Below the pieces are notes generated by a model. It ran no database searches and had not been told where the DNA came from. It saw nothing but the letters and a program-made list of their open reading frames with translations. A DNA stretch of 64,000 nt from Neopestalotiopsis rosae (lineage: Eukaryota > Ascomycota > Sordariomycetes > Amphisphaeriales > Sporocadaceae). Shown here in pieces: positions 10,651 through 20,585 of this stretch. How positions within the stretch are numbered: the first letter of the stretch is position 1; each line of letters begins with the position of its first letter. Position numbers and translations under genes: made by a program. Where the stretch lies: assembly GCA_023078685.1 (NCBI GenBank), contig JALGAS010000004.1, positions 2,418,001 through 2,482,000 of the forward strand, written 5' to 3'.

Positions 10651-11685
10651 ATGGCCTCGAACAAGGCATTCGTCTTCAAGAAAATCCCAAACGGGTGGCC
10701 CGTTGCTGGCGAACACATTACCACGGAGCAGGCAGCCTACGATGCCAATGTAGCCACGCCGGCTGATGGTATCGTGGTTCAGTCGCTCTACGCGAGTTTT
10801 GACCCGTACATGCGGGGCCGCATGCGCTCGGCCGATGTAAAAACATACAACAATCCGTTTCCCATCAACGGGGTTATCGATAATCGGGTCATTGCCAAAG
10901 TGCTGCGTTCCAATAATGCGCAATTCCCCGAGGGAGAGACCGTCATTGGGCGTCTCCCGATTCAGGAGTACGTTGCTGTCGACGCCGAGATGCTGAAGAA
11001 CTTGAAGATCTTGGAGAACCCTCTGGGTATCGAGGACATTCGCGTGTTCTTGGGTGCGCTCGGTATGCCCGGCTTGACCGCGTACTCGTCGCTGTACGAA
11101 ATAGGCAAACCAAAGAAGGGCGAGACCATTTTTGTGTCGGCGGCTAGCGGCGCCGTGGGTGCCCTGGTCGGACAGCTCGCCAAGCTCGAGGGCCTGCGCG
11201 TGATCGGGTCCGTGGGCTCTCAGGAGAAACTGGACTTCATCACGAAGGAGCTGGGCTTTGATGGCGGCTTCAACTACAAGACCGAAAAGCCTGCCGCGGC
11301 GCTGGCGCGCCTCGCACCGCAGGGCATTGATATTTACTACGAAAACGTCGGCGGCGAGCACCTCGTCGCTGCAATCGACGCCTTGAACAATTTTGGTCGC
11401 GTCGTGGTGTGTGGGTTCATATCAGAGTATAACTCGGAGCCGAACCCGCCGCCGAACTTCAACAAGATTCTCTACAAGCGTTTGACCGTGCGCGGCTTCA
11501 TCGTTGGCGATGCCAACATGGGCCCCCTGCACGACAAGGACCACCAGGAAAGGGTGCAGAAATACATCAAGGAAGGCTCATTCAAGGCCATCACTCATGA
11601 AACTGTTGGCATTGATAACGCCGCCGAGGGCTTGATTGGCCTTTTGGCAGGTAAGAATTACGGCAAGGCAGTGCTCAAATTCTAG
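10651..11685 (+). CDS. NADP-dependent MDR-superfamily oxidoreductase (PTGR/LTB4DH-like), 344 aa
   Basis: Single exon. The N-terminal segment (MASNKAFVFKKIPNGWPV) and SLYASFDPYMRGRM are typical of the zinc-independent prostaglandin reductase/leukotriene B4 dehydrogenase branch of medium-chain reductases. The nucleotide-binding motif is AASGAVGALVGQLAKLEG (about 155-172), followed by GSVGSQEKLDF. YYENVGGEHL (about 230) and the C-terminal GLLAGKNYGKAVLKF complete the family pattern. No structural zinc-binding Cys cluster is seen. Such enzymes reduce activated alkenes (enones, enals) with NADPH. Lies between the thioesterase and a PSD-family decarboxylase, which fits tailoring or detoxification within a metabolite cluster, though many are general detoxifying enzymes. 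It is not of the LovC trans-ER type by its N-terminal motif. Confidence 0.9.
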   Translation: MASNKAFVFKKIPNGWPVAGEHITTEQAAYDANVATPADGIVVQSLYASFDPYMRGRMRSADVKTYNNPFPINGVIDNRVIAKVLRSNNAQFPEGETVIGRLPIQEYVAVDAEMLKNLKILENPLGIEDIRVFLGALGMPGLTAYSSLYEIGKPKKGETIFVSAASGAVGALVGQLAKLEGLRVIGSVGSQEKLDFITKELGFDGGFNYKTEKPAAALARLAPQGIDIYYENVGGEHLVAAIDALNNFGRVVVCGFISEYNSEPNPPPNFNKILYKRLTVRGFIVGDANMGPLHDKDHQERVQKYIKEGSFKAITHETVGIDNAAEGLIGLLAGKNYGKAVLKF

Positions 11686-11784
11686 TTAGAGTAGCCTAAG
11701 TAAAGAAAATTTGAGAATACTAAAGACGATCAAGCTGTATTACAGCGCATGTGATAGAAGCAGCGCTCCTAACACTTTTCTCCT

Positions 11785-13278
11785 CTAATTCGAGCCAAGT
11801 GCAGTTGCAATGACAGTGCCCATACGCACTGCATTGGCGGATGCTGGGCTCTTTGCCCAGTCTTCCACAACTACTTTGCCCTCTTCGAACAAGAGCATAT
11901 GCGTCGATCCGCCGTATTCAAAGTGACCGATCTCAACCCCCCTATTGATGCTTTTGGGTTCGTCGCCAGGCTTCACAATCCATTCCTTGTTAATGACACA
12001 TGTCGATACCTCGACCATGCCAATGCAGACCATAGCAATGTAGCCGCATTTTGCATGTCGGAAGATGAAGATGGCCCGGGTGGCGACGTGCGGCAGATAT
12101 GTCTGAGACCCGGTGCCCTCCCATGTACCGGGATTCTGGCCCTGGCTCGGCCGCTGCGCATAGTATGTGCCAGGCTCGACCCAAGAAAGGATAAGCTGCC
12201 CATCGATGGGAGAGTGCCAACGGTGGTAGTGCGTGGCTGACAAATAGCCCTGATAGGCCGGACCGCCAACAAACTGGCTGGCAATTTCTCGCCGGCCGCC
12301 AAAGATGTCGGTGAGTGAATATTGGTCATCCTTGATCCAAAATTCGGATTCTTCCTCGGTGCTTTGCACGTAGGCCCATGGAGCGGTCTCGCAACCCACG
12401 TTGACAGCGTTTGTGGCGTCACCGGAAAAGGGGCGGACGCCAGTGGCGAAGGGACGAATGAAGAAAGAGTTCCATGAGGCGAAGCCATAGCCCGGCTGTG
12501 TAGGGTCGTATTCCATATCTTCCCAGACTCCAGCCTCAAAAGCCGCTTTCGAGATCCATGATCCGGCCTTCTCCGGTTCGGTGATATCGAGCTTATCTAG
12601 AGACTCGGAGCTCTGCAAATAGCTGTTCCAAGCATTGAGAACCTTTCCGAACTGGCTGTTGAATAGTGTATCGTGGAACAGGGAGACTCCGGCCTGTGTA
12701 CCCATACCGACTGCTAGGAAGCCACTCAAGGGGCAGCCACATTGAATAGTATTGTTGAAAGAGGGTGAAGTCTGAATAATTGCACTTATGACATTGAAGA
12801 ACTCGTCATAATCGGAAATCCAGAGGGCATCGCCATCTGCCTCAATCTGGGCCTTGGTAGTTCTGTCCAGTGATGCAATGAATGTGTTGGCTTGTTCAAT
12901 CATCGAGTGAACCCACATTCGGTATATACTATGAGATGTGACCCAATCCTTGAACTCTTGCACATCCGGATGTAATGATATTGATTGGTTCGGTCCTTGT
13001 AGCTGATACACCTCTTTCCGAAGTGGTGTAAGAAATTTGGTGTTTGCATAGACACGGTTGGGCACCCAGAATCCCATCTGTAAAGCCCCGGCGTTCTCGA
13101 GTGTGAGCGAACCACGACTTGTTGTCTCGATTGACAGATGGCCTGGAGCGCGTGAACCAACTCCTGCGATGGACTGTGCCAGCGCTGAGCCATCACTGCA
13201 AATAGAATCTTTATCGTCCTTGGTCGAAGGGCTGTTTCTGGACCAATTACGCAGATACTTTGCCACGAGCAATTGCAT
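11785..13278 (-). CDS. Phosphatidylserine-decarboxylase-family protein (soluble, PsiD-like), 497 aa
   Basis: Single exon. An N-terminal domain of about 240 residues is followed by the family signature GYGFASWNSFFIRPF (about 265), then YHRWHSPIDGQL (about 350) and the C-terminal GGSTHMLLFEEG (about 455), the position at which PSD proenzymes self-cleave at an (L/G)-G-S-T type motif to form the pyruvoyl cofactor. No mitochondrial targeting sequence or membrane segment is evident, unlike the housekeeping phosphatidylserine decarboxylases. The same architecture is found in PsiD, the L-tryptophan decarboxylase of psilocybin biosynthesis, and in many uncharacterised fungal cluster genes. The substrate here may be a free amino acid or a lipid; the sequence alone does not decide. 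Convergent with the reductase, with only 100 bp between their stop codons. Confidence 0.88.
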   Translation of the reverse strand: MQLLVAKYLRNWSRNSPSTKDDKDSICSDGSALAQSIAGVGSRAPGHLSIETTSRGSLTLENAGALQMGFWVPNRVYANTKFLTPLRKEVYQLQGPNQSISLHPDVQEFKDWVTSHSIYRMWVHSMIEQANTFIASLDRTTKAQIEADGDALWISDYDEFFNVISAIIQTSPSFNNTIQCGCPLSGFLAVGMGTQAGVSLFHDTLFNSQFGKVLNAWNSYLQSSESLDKLDITEPEKAGSWISKAAFEAGVWEDMEYDPTQPGYGFASWNSFFIRPFATGVRPFSGDATNAVNVGCETAPWAYVQSTEEESEFWIKDDQYSLTDIFGGRREIASQFVGGPAYQGYLSATHYHRWHSPIDGQLILSWVEPGTYYAQRPSQGQNPGTWEGTGSQTYLPHVATRAIFIFRHAKCGYIAMVCIGMVEVSTCVINKEWIVKPGDEPKSINRGVEIGHFEYGGSTHMLLFEEGKVVVEDWAKSPASANAVRMGTVIATALGSN

Positions 13279-14457
13279 CCTGTATCAATCAATCAGCCGA
13301 TGGACAGCTCTTGTGTAATATGACCAATAGCTTTATTGTTGTGGACAGACTAATATTTCGAACTTGTTTGTTCTGGACTCTTGAGATAGCAAGGGTGCAT
13401 TCCGAATGATATATACGCATGCTCAAAATTTCACACCGCAATCTCCGGGAGGTACAATATCGTGTGTACATGCGACGGAATTGTTTCCCAACAAATAAAT
13501 CGTAATAGCTTCGACTGTGTAACATGAAATACACCACAGAGTAAAGTACTGCAACGAGCCCCCTGTCACATGCAAGCACAACACTAATCTTGCCAGAGAC
13601 ACACGGATTTCAGCTCATGTTGTACACGTGATACAGATCACGCCACGAACAAAATATCGAAGCAAATGCATATTCGTCCTCGGTAGGGGACGGGAAACAT
13701 ATGTCATTGGTCGGCTACAGAGTGGCTGGAGAATGTGGCACCCTTGGGTCGCACGACGGGGACGGCCCATATGTATGTTTGCTCACATATCACATACGAA
13801 TGTGCAGATCATCTCTATTTCTACCCTTTCTATGACTTATAGATCGGAATAATGATCAATATATGAGCTAATCAGCAATGGAATCAGTACTCCCCATTAC
13901 ACTCTCTAGGTTCAGCCAATAGTTGCGGTAGTCAAAGGTTGGGCTGAGCGCTATAGGTCATCGTTTATTAGCTATATTTCCCGTTTTGATTACAGTCGAC
14001 TTCACAGTAGCATGATCACATGATTAACAATATCACAGTGACGATGTTGAGACATGATCAATCAAATCGCAAATGTCGACATCGCAAAGGACCCATATAA
14101 CTCATCCGTATGCCAGCCGCTGCCAGCTGGGATAGGCCTGGCACTGCCAGACTCTGATGCATAACTCAGGCGCCACACCGATAGGCTGCAGACTCGCGCA
14201 CTGGAGTCTGTAAGACTTCTCCGCACTCTCGTACGGGTCCCTGAAATTGAGAATGGTGCCAGGCCCCTGCTCGTCGCGGGAGCACCGTAAGACCCAAAGC
14301 GACAAGTATGGAGTGCAAGGTAATCTTATCGCCAAGAACCCCACCAACGGCTGACGGGCAATTTTCCCTCACCTCTGGGAGGTGTGTCACGCACAGGTTG
14401 CCGCTTACATGCTTCCACGATAGATCAAGTCATTGGACTTCTAGTCATCTTGCAATC
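13279..14457. other. Intergenic, 1.2 kb
   Basis: Divergent region between the PSD-family gene (minus) and the HET gene (plus). AT-rich, with no coding region recognised. The HET reading frame is open upstream to 14308, but the start at 14458 (MRLLQLGKDGE) matches the usual HET N-terminus. Confidence 0.5.
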
Positions 14458-16185
14458 ATGAGGCTCCTTCAACTTGGAAAAGATGGGGAATTGTCTTTGA
14501 CAAGGGATCTCATCACCAACATCCCACCTTATGCCATCCTATCACATACCTGGGGGCAAGGAGATGATGACGAAGTCCTCTTTCGCGATATCATAGGGAA
14601 GACAGGCGAACACAAAGCTGGCTACAAAAAGATCTTGTTTTGCGGGCGGCAGGCGAAACGCGATGGTCTCGACTACTTCTGGGTGGATACTTGCTGTATC
14701 GACAAGACCAGCTCGGCCGAGTTGTCTGAGGCAATCAACTCCATGTTCCGGTGGTATCGAAATGCCCAACGTTGCTACGTATACCTTTCGGACGTATCGT
14801 CTAGCAGTACATCAGACAAGCAAGAGGATGTAGAATGGAAAACCGGCTTTCGGCAGAGCAGATGGTTCACGCGTGGATGGACGTTGCAGGAATTAATTGC
14901 GCCACAAAAGGTCGAATTCTTCTCGTCGGACGGCTCTTGGCTTGGCGATAGGCAATCGCTCGAACAAGAGATCCATGACGTTACGCGTCTTCCGCTTCCG
15001 GCCCTACAAGGAGCGTCTCTTTCCAACTTTGATGTCGAGGAGCGAATATCGTGGTCCGAGCATCGAACCACGACACGTGCAGAGGACAAGGCCTACTCTC
15101 TACTTGGTATCCTGGGTATTCATATGCCACTAATCTATGGCGAGGAAGAGCAAGCGTCCTTTGAGCGATTACAATCGGCACTTTCGATGCACGACATGTT
15201 GACCACGACGAATGGGAAATCTCAAGCTACCCAAACCACTCCTGGACTAGACTCTCGCGACGACTTGAAGAGGCTCTTACTGGAAGATCAGTCTATATAC
15301 AATCACTTTTCTCAACGTTTCCTGTTGGAGAACTTTGATATTGCTGGGCCTTATCAGCGCCGAGTTGTAGCAACAGGCACAAAGTTCGGACTCGAGGACA
15401 ATGGTGTTTGGACGTTTGCCAAGGCAGACCTAGTTTTCATAAAAACCAAAAACACTACGAATGGTAAGGTTGAGGTCCACAAGTCGACCTGGAATACTCG
15501 CTTTCAAGACAAACTTTCAGCGGAGTCTAGTTTTGACGTTGAGGACAATGGCGTTTGGCTGATGCAAGACTATACTGGAGACGGGCGGCCTGATTTGGTC
15601 TACATAAAGACTCGGAATACGCCGGATGGGAACGTCGAAATCCATGCTGCTACTGAAAGAAGTGGGTACAAGGAGCTGCACCACAGGAGGACAAGCATGA
15701 AAAGCGAAGACGATGGTACTTGGACTATGGACGAGAACGGTGATCTGGTCTACCTCAAGACTAGGAATACAGGCACTGCCAAGATCGAGGTTCACGTCTT
15801 GAGCAAAGCCTCAAATTATGAACACTTTACTGTACACTCGGGGACAACATTTAATATGGAAGAGGATGGAGTCTGGGGAATTCAGCTCTCTCCGCGACTG
15901 CCACCTCAGTCGGGCCATACTGCGCCGAGGTACATGGATCTGTACTACATTAAGAATCGCAACACGGGTACTGGCACTGTCGAGGTTCATATGGCTACAG
16001 GCCTTTCGAGATGGAGTGACCATATACTCCATGTCGGGAGTAACTTCCTTCTCGAGGATGATGGGGTCTGGCTGATGGCATACGTTACCCAAGAGGGTGT
16101 CGACCAGAAATATCCTGATCTGGTCTACATCAAGACACGCCACACGGGGGCCGGCTCTGTCGAGGTACATATCAACAAATACTAG
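14458..16185 (+). CDS. HET-domain protein fused to five beta-propeller-like (VCBS-type) repeats, 575 aa
   Basis: The HET domain fills about residues 1-230: YAILSHTWGQGDDDE (motif 1), LDYFWVDTCCIDKTSSAE (motif 2) and WFTRGWTLQELIAPQKVEFF (motif 3). HET domains trigger regulated cell death in vegetative incompatibility. After a linker (about 245-305), residues 310-575 form five units of about 50 residues, each with the pattern (F/M)xxEDxGxW ... DLVYIKTRNTGxGxVEVH. Examples are DLVFIKTKNT, DLVYIKTRNT, DLVYLKTRNT, DLYYIKNRNT and DLVYIKTRHT. Similar DLV-x-IK-x-NTGT-x-EVH repeats occur in secreted bacterial and fungal VCBS or lectin-like propellers. No NACHT or other STAND ATPase lies between, so the propeller may sense a ligand directly (inference). 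Start chosen at 14458, where HET similarity begins; an in-frame ATG at 14308 exists. Confidence 0.9.
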   Translation: MRLLQLGKDGELSLTRDLITNIPPYAILSHTWGQGDDDEVLFRDIIGKTGEHKAGYKKILFCGRQAKRDGLDYFWVDTCCIDKTSSAELSEAINSMFRWYRNAQRCYVYLSDVSSSSTSDKQEDVEWKTGFRQSRWFTRGWTLQELIAPQKVEFFSSDGSWLGDRQSLEQEIHDVTRLPLPALQGASLSNFDVEERISWSEHRTTTRAEDKAYSLLGILGIHMPLIYGEEEQASFERLQSALSMHDMLTTTNGKSQATQTTPGLDSRDDLKRLLLEDQSIYNHFSQRFLLENFDIAGPYQRRVVATGTKFGLEDNGVWTFAKADLVFIKTKNTTNGKVEVHKSTWNTRFQDKLSAESSFDVEDNGVWLMQDYTGDGRPDLVYIKTRNTPDGNVEIHAATERSGYKELHHRRTSMKSEDDGTWTMDENGDLVYLKTRNTGTAKIEVHVLSKASNYEHFTVHSGTTFNMEEDGVWGIQLSPRLPPQSGHTAPRYMDLYYIKNRNTGTGTVEVHMATGLSRWSDHILHVGSNFLLEDDGVWLMAYVTQEGVDQKYPDLVYIKTRHTGAGSVEVHINKY

Positions 16186-16983
16186 AAGATGGGTTCATAT
16201 ATGTAGGCAAGGCCACTTGAAGTGATAAAAGGCACATGCCCTTCCTTTTTGACACCAGTTCGAAGATGAATTCGACGCAACAAAAGTTGTAGACTTCTCT
16301 TGTCAGCCATCAAGGAGTGGTTTTTATTAGGCACGCGGCTTTGACGTCGCCGGTATGTAGCTGAACGTTCGTGATAAATCACTCACTTGCGCAACTGCGC
16401 CGTTTATTGCGCAATCCATGGAAGGACCCCGAGGTTGTGTGTATGAGGCCGATCCATCATTGTTCACGCCTCATCATTGTTCCAAAAACCGACGACACTA
16501 AACTGAAACGCCAGGCATCGACTTTCTGATACAGACGCATCTTTTTCCTACTCACATTCTCCTCTGTCAGCAAGTAGGTATTTTTTTAATTCCTTGACCA
16601 CACAAAAATCGTCTTTGACATCGGATCCCCCTTCCAAAATTCAGTCCCTTGGTCCTACTTCTCATTCACCTTCTACTTTTCAACAGCAGCTGCCAGAGTT
16701 GACCTCCTTTTGCACCATCAACATCGTTCAAGTGAGTCTCCGAGTTCTTCTGATGTAGTCATATTTCTTTCCTTTCACATATGAGCAAATTGCGGATCAA
16801 ACAATTCGACCAAGATCTGCAATTGCCAACCAGTACCACACTCAGCAGTCACTTTCCAAGCGACCACGACCTTTCTCATCTCTTTCCCAACCCCTAGAAA
16901 CTGAGCTTACTAACCCGATCTCTTCACCACACTCAGAACAATCACTCCAAGTCCACATCAAGCCATCATCACCATCGCCCACG
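16186..16983. other. Intergenic / 5' leader of the Myb-like gene
   Basis: 3' region of the HET gene followed by a pyrimidine-rich stretch (16540-16980) typical of a fungal promoter and 5' UTR. A possible leader intron runs from gtgagt at 16732 to an acag or ctcag site before 16940. No protein-coding region recognised. Confidence 0.4.
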
Positions 16984-17520
16984 ATGTCCGAGCCGACCAC
17001 GCCCGACGTCAAGGCCAACACGTCGTCCTGGAGCCCAGACGACGTCTCGATCCTCCTCTTCACTATCATGACGCAGAACAACGAGGACCTGCTCGTCAAG
17101 GGCTGGAACGAGATCGGTCAGAAGCTACAGGCTATCTGGGGCGACAAATACAGCCAGATGGCCGCCAAGTAAGTTTTCTTTCGCTTTTTCTCTTCTCCCT
17201 CCCACGGCCAGATCTCTCCCTTTGAAGACATGTTTTCAAGAGCCTTTCAGTTGTCTAATCAAAATTGTATTCATAGGCTTCGCTTTCAAAAACTGCGCCT
17301 CGCCTACCTGGAGAAGTGCCAGAACGATAACGGTACTGCTGCGCCTACTCCCTCCAAGACCGTTACCCCCCGCAAGCGTGCCGCCAAGGTCAAGGGAGAG
17401 CAAGAGGACGGCGAAGAGACCCCCAAGAAGAAGCGTGGACGCAAGCCCAAGGCACAAGTTGCTCAAGAGGAGGCTGCCGATCAGCTCGAGGCCGAGGATG
17501 CTGATATGGCTGAAGTTTGA
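16984..17520 (+). CDS. Small Myb/SANT-like nuclear protein with AT-hook, 142 aa
   Basis: Two exons, 16984-17168 and 17277-17520, split by a 108-bp intron (gtaagt...catag), phase 2, joining AAK to LRFQKLRLAYLEKC. The N-terminal 60-70 residues (SSWSPDDVSILLFTIM..., WNEIGQKLQAIWGDKYSQMAAKLRFQKLRLAYL) fit a Myb/SANT-like three-helix DNA-binding fold with spaced Trp. The C-terminus is basic then acidic: KKKRGRKPKAQ is a good AT-hook and nuclear localisation signal, followed by EAADQLEAEDADMAEV. The protein is likely a chromatin or DNA-binding factor of small size; its targets are unknown. Codon use is more GC-rich than in the neighbouring HET and GTPase genes, as expected of a well-expressed conserved gene. 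Confidence 0.85.
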
Positions 17521-17828
17521 AGGTTCAGATGGATGATGACATGCGTATGCGTTGCATTGACCAAGGGTAGCAGGATAGAATGTCTTTATCTGGAGCGTGA
17601 CCGAGGCTTTGCCCTTGCATAGGACTGAAGTCGTTCCTGCATATTGCCAAGTCCTTGGCAAGAATGTTCATGTGGGGGGCAACTGAGCAAGGCACACTAG
17701 TCGGTACCCAATACAAAACCATTGATGATACTTGCGAAAACCCAAAAGTGGTCCATCAAGTGACTGAGAAGAGTGACTTTGAGAACACTCAACCTAGACT
17801 GAAACGAGACTGCAGCATTGTAACTTCA
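17521..17828. other. Intergenic, 0.3 kb, convergent
   Basis: 3' ends of the Myb-like gene (plus) and the GTPase gene (minus). Nothing else seen. Confidence 0.5.
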
Positions 17829-19981
17829 TTACCTCCTCACTTTGCTAAAGTGTCTCTCTGCATACTCCCTGAAACTGCTGCTCACAATGTCGTCAACTCC
17901 ACCATGGTATACAGAGCCATCATTTAGGATCAAGGCGAAAGAGCTTTCATCCTCTATGTTCAACGCCAATTCCTGTTCCACGTTAGTGATGATTCGAGTG
18001 GTGATTTACCACGTCATGAGAAGACCATGGGAAATGGGCGTGTTCAGTTCGAACGACCCTTTTCTACTTACTTTGATCTCCTCCTTCCTGCTCTCTAGAA
18101 TAGCTTCTAGCGCTCCATATTGTCCCTTCAAGTCCCAAATCACTTGTTTTGCATAGCCATTGAATTCAAGCACATATGCTCCATTGGCGCCCCACCACAG
18201 GCGACTGGCATCCTCTGCTTGAGCGAAAATCTGCGACTGAGGGTGGCACTTGAACGATATCCTCCCGTCCACATTGATGAAGTAGCTTCCTGCTGGACCC
18301 AGAGAAACAGCAGTGGGACAGGCAGTATTTTTATTTGTGCCAAGGAAATCGTACAACTCGGGATACATTCTCTGGACAGCTCCCCAATCTAAGATCACTG
18401 CCGTGTTAGCAAGCCTCTGAAGCGGTGTAAGGTCTGAATCGCAATCCTGTGATCCGTGTTCGGGCCTTTGTCAACATACAATAACATTTTCTAAACATGC
18501 CACCCTGGTGATAATGTACGAAGTATGAGTTCTCCTCTCCAAGTATCACTCGCTTGATCTTGACATCGGAAGTTCGTTCCAATGTCACCAGATTGTTTCG
18601 CGTTGATTGGGGAAGAAATCTATGAAACGCATCTCAGTTAATCATATGACATGGATGAGAGGGACTGAATAGACTTTCGCGGATTATTGGGTAACCTACG
18701 ATTTTGAATGGACAGGCCCAAGAAAGGAACAATGCCTGCCCTTGAGGCTGAGACTGAATACTTTGGTGCCTCTACTGTACCAGGGATCGCTAATGTCGGC
18801 TCGCTGAGGGTACGATTTACTCCACGACTGCCTTCTATCGAGAAAGAGTTCGGGGCGACTAACAAGAGACACCACAGAGTCTCTGGACAAGTACTGTTTC
18901 TCGAGTCTGGCCTGCTTGTGTTCCTCACCTTCGACATTGACTTGCGCATCTTTATCTAGAAGAAGCTTGTTCAAGGTCGTTGCAAACCCGGTTTCTAGAC
19001 GTTGGTGTAAAAGACGATCTTCTTGGATCTTGATTTCGAGGTCTTCAATCGTTTCCTGCTGTTGAGCTTGGTCTTCCTCATCCCCCGGGTCCTCTTGGGC
19101 CTCTCGGCGGACTTCCTCCAATTCCTTGGTGTTTTTGCTGGTTCTTCTCTTCAATGGTGCCAAGATCTCCTTGGCAGCTTCTGTGCCATTAAGCTCTGTT
19201 TCACTGTTTACCATTTCCCTCTGAATCTGCAGTGGGGTCTGCACAACATCGGCTGACTCACTTGCCTGGATGAGTATTTTCACCAACCTGAGAGCCGAAT
19301 CAGGGTTGTTCCAGCATCGTTCCATGCGGCTTCCCTTCTGTATCATAGAACCCCAGAACTCCTTGGTTGTTCTCAATTCTTCCTCTCGCGCAGCACCTAT
19401 ATCCTCAGATACGTTCTCCCACATTGTGGTCACAAGTAAGACCTTTTTTAGGGCGTCAGGTCCACAGAGCTTCTTAAACACTCTGAGATTTTTCATGCCC
19501 GAGCCGCCCATGCGTGGATCAGATAGGCGATGCAAGTACAGTATGCCATGAAGTGGGATGTCTCTTGAGTACATTGCTGCAAGTCGAGCAGCAAGAGTCC
19601 TGAGAATGTCGCGATCGGATATATCTGTATCATCGAAGCCAGGCGTATCAATCAGGTATACATTTACGGTAGGGGAGTATTCAAATCGAAAGACATCAAC
19701 TTCAGTGGTGCCTGGCGAGCAATTAGTTTCGTCAGTCGTAAGGCCGCTAAAGAATCAAAACATGATCATAGTAAGGAACACCAACATGATCTGAGAGAAT
19801 CCCCGATCTTGGGCTTGACCTCTCCAGTCGTGAGCTTTGAGATAAGGGTACTTTTCCCCGCACCAGTCATCCCCATGACAGCAATGAAGACATCGGTATC
19901 CCGTCCATCGTATCCGTTGCGAAATGAAGACAGATCTTCCACCGTTGGCGGGTCTGATTGCGAAAGCTGATCGTTATCCAT
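17829..19981 (-). CDS. AIG1/IMAP-like P-loop GTPase with coiled coil and C-terminal repeat domain, about 600 aa
   Basis: Proposed exons: 19981-19786, 19711-18700, 18619-18480, 18388-18072 and 17972-17829 (602 aa). G1 is GMTGAGKST (37-45) and G3 is LIDTPGFDDT (about 85). LLVTTMW (about 160) holds the segment equivalent to the paralogue's LVTSMW. A Glu/Lys/Gln-rich coiled coil follows (about 220-320). The last 200 residues hold four short units of the type G-x-x-x-S-Y-F/V (GEENSYFVHY, GPAGSYFINV, GANGAYVLEF, EDESSFALIL), suggesting a small beta-repeat domain. The junction near 18696-18700 is uncertain: donor 18699 keeps the GTPase frame, but in the region 18700-18830 another frame (ending FLGLSIQN) reads more like protein and would splice from 18695. 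The 3' part could therefore be a separate gene or contain a frameshift. The first intron has a weak donor (gttggt). Confidence 0.7.
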
Positions 19982-20585
19982 ACCTGTTGCGATGGAAAGA
20001 CACGAATGCTGCAGTCAGTGTAGTTGAGTGACAACCCGATGATGGTGCAAAGAGGCTGGCCCGGAACGTCTAGGTTAATGCGATTGGAAATCCACCGCAT
20101 TGCAGCAAACGGTTCCAGAGCCTCGCGTGAGATCCCGAAAGGACTTCACATGCAGTTGCATGGGTCATATGGGGGCCATTCGCAGCCTGATGGCTAATAT
20201 TGGATGCAACCACCCACAGACCCCTGTTTCAAATACGATAACAATGCGCGAACCAAAGAAACCCTGTTCAATGGTCTGATTTACCATAACGCCACAAGAG
20301 TAGTCGGTGGTCCCTTCGCGAATTCGAGACGCAGCTCCGAGATGTGGGACAGTACTCGCTCAGCCGCTCAGCACAGTGCGCGGCGGATACAACCCCTAGT
20401 GAAGTAAATATAGTTCGTAGCATCCATCTTAGGGCAACCCACAGAAAGGCTGAGACTAACACGATAGCACCTCGCAATAAGGACGAAAAACACCAAAGTC
20501 ATGGATGCAGGCAGCGAAATTTACCCTCAGGAGATCGGGTTTGTCAATGGCGTATTACGATGAGCAAATGAGTCGTGGCTAAAAC
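19982..20585. promoter_or_regulatory. Divergent promoter region between two GTPase paralogues
   Basis: Head-to-head arrangement of related GTPases. An in-frame upstream exon for the plus-strand gene is possible at 20501-20538 (MDAGSEIYPQEIG) spliced to 20594, so the bidirectional promoter may be shorter than shown. Confidence 0.45.
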
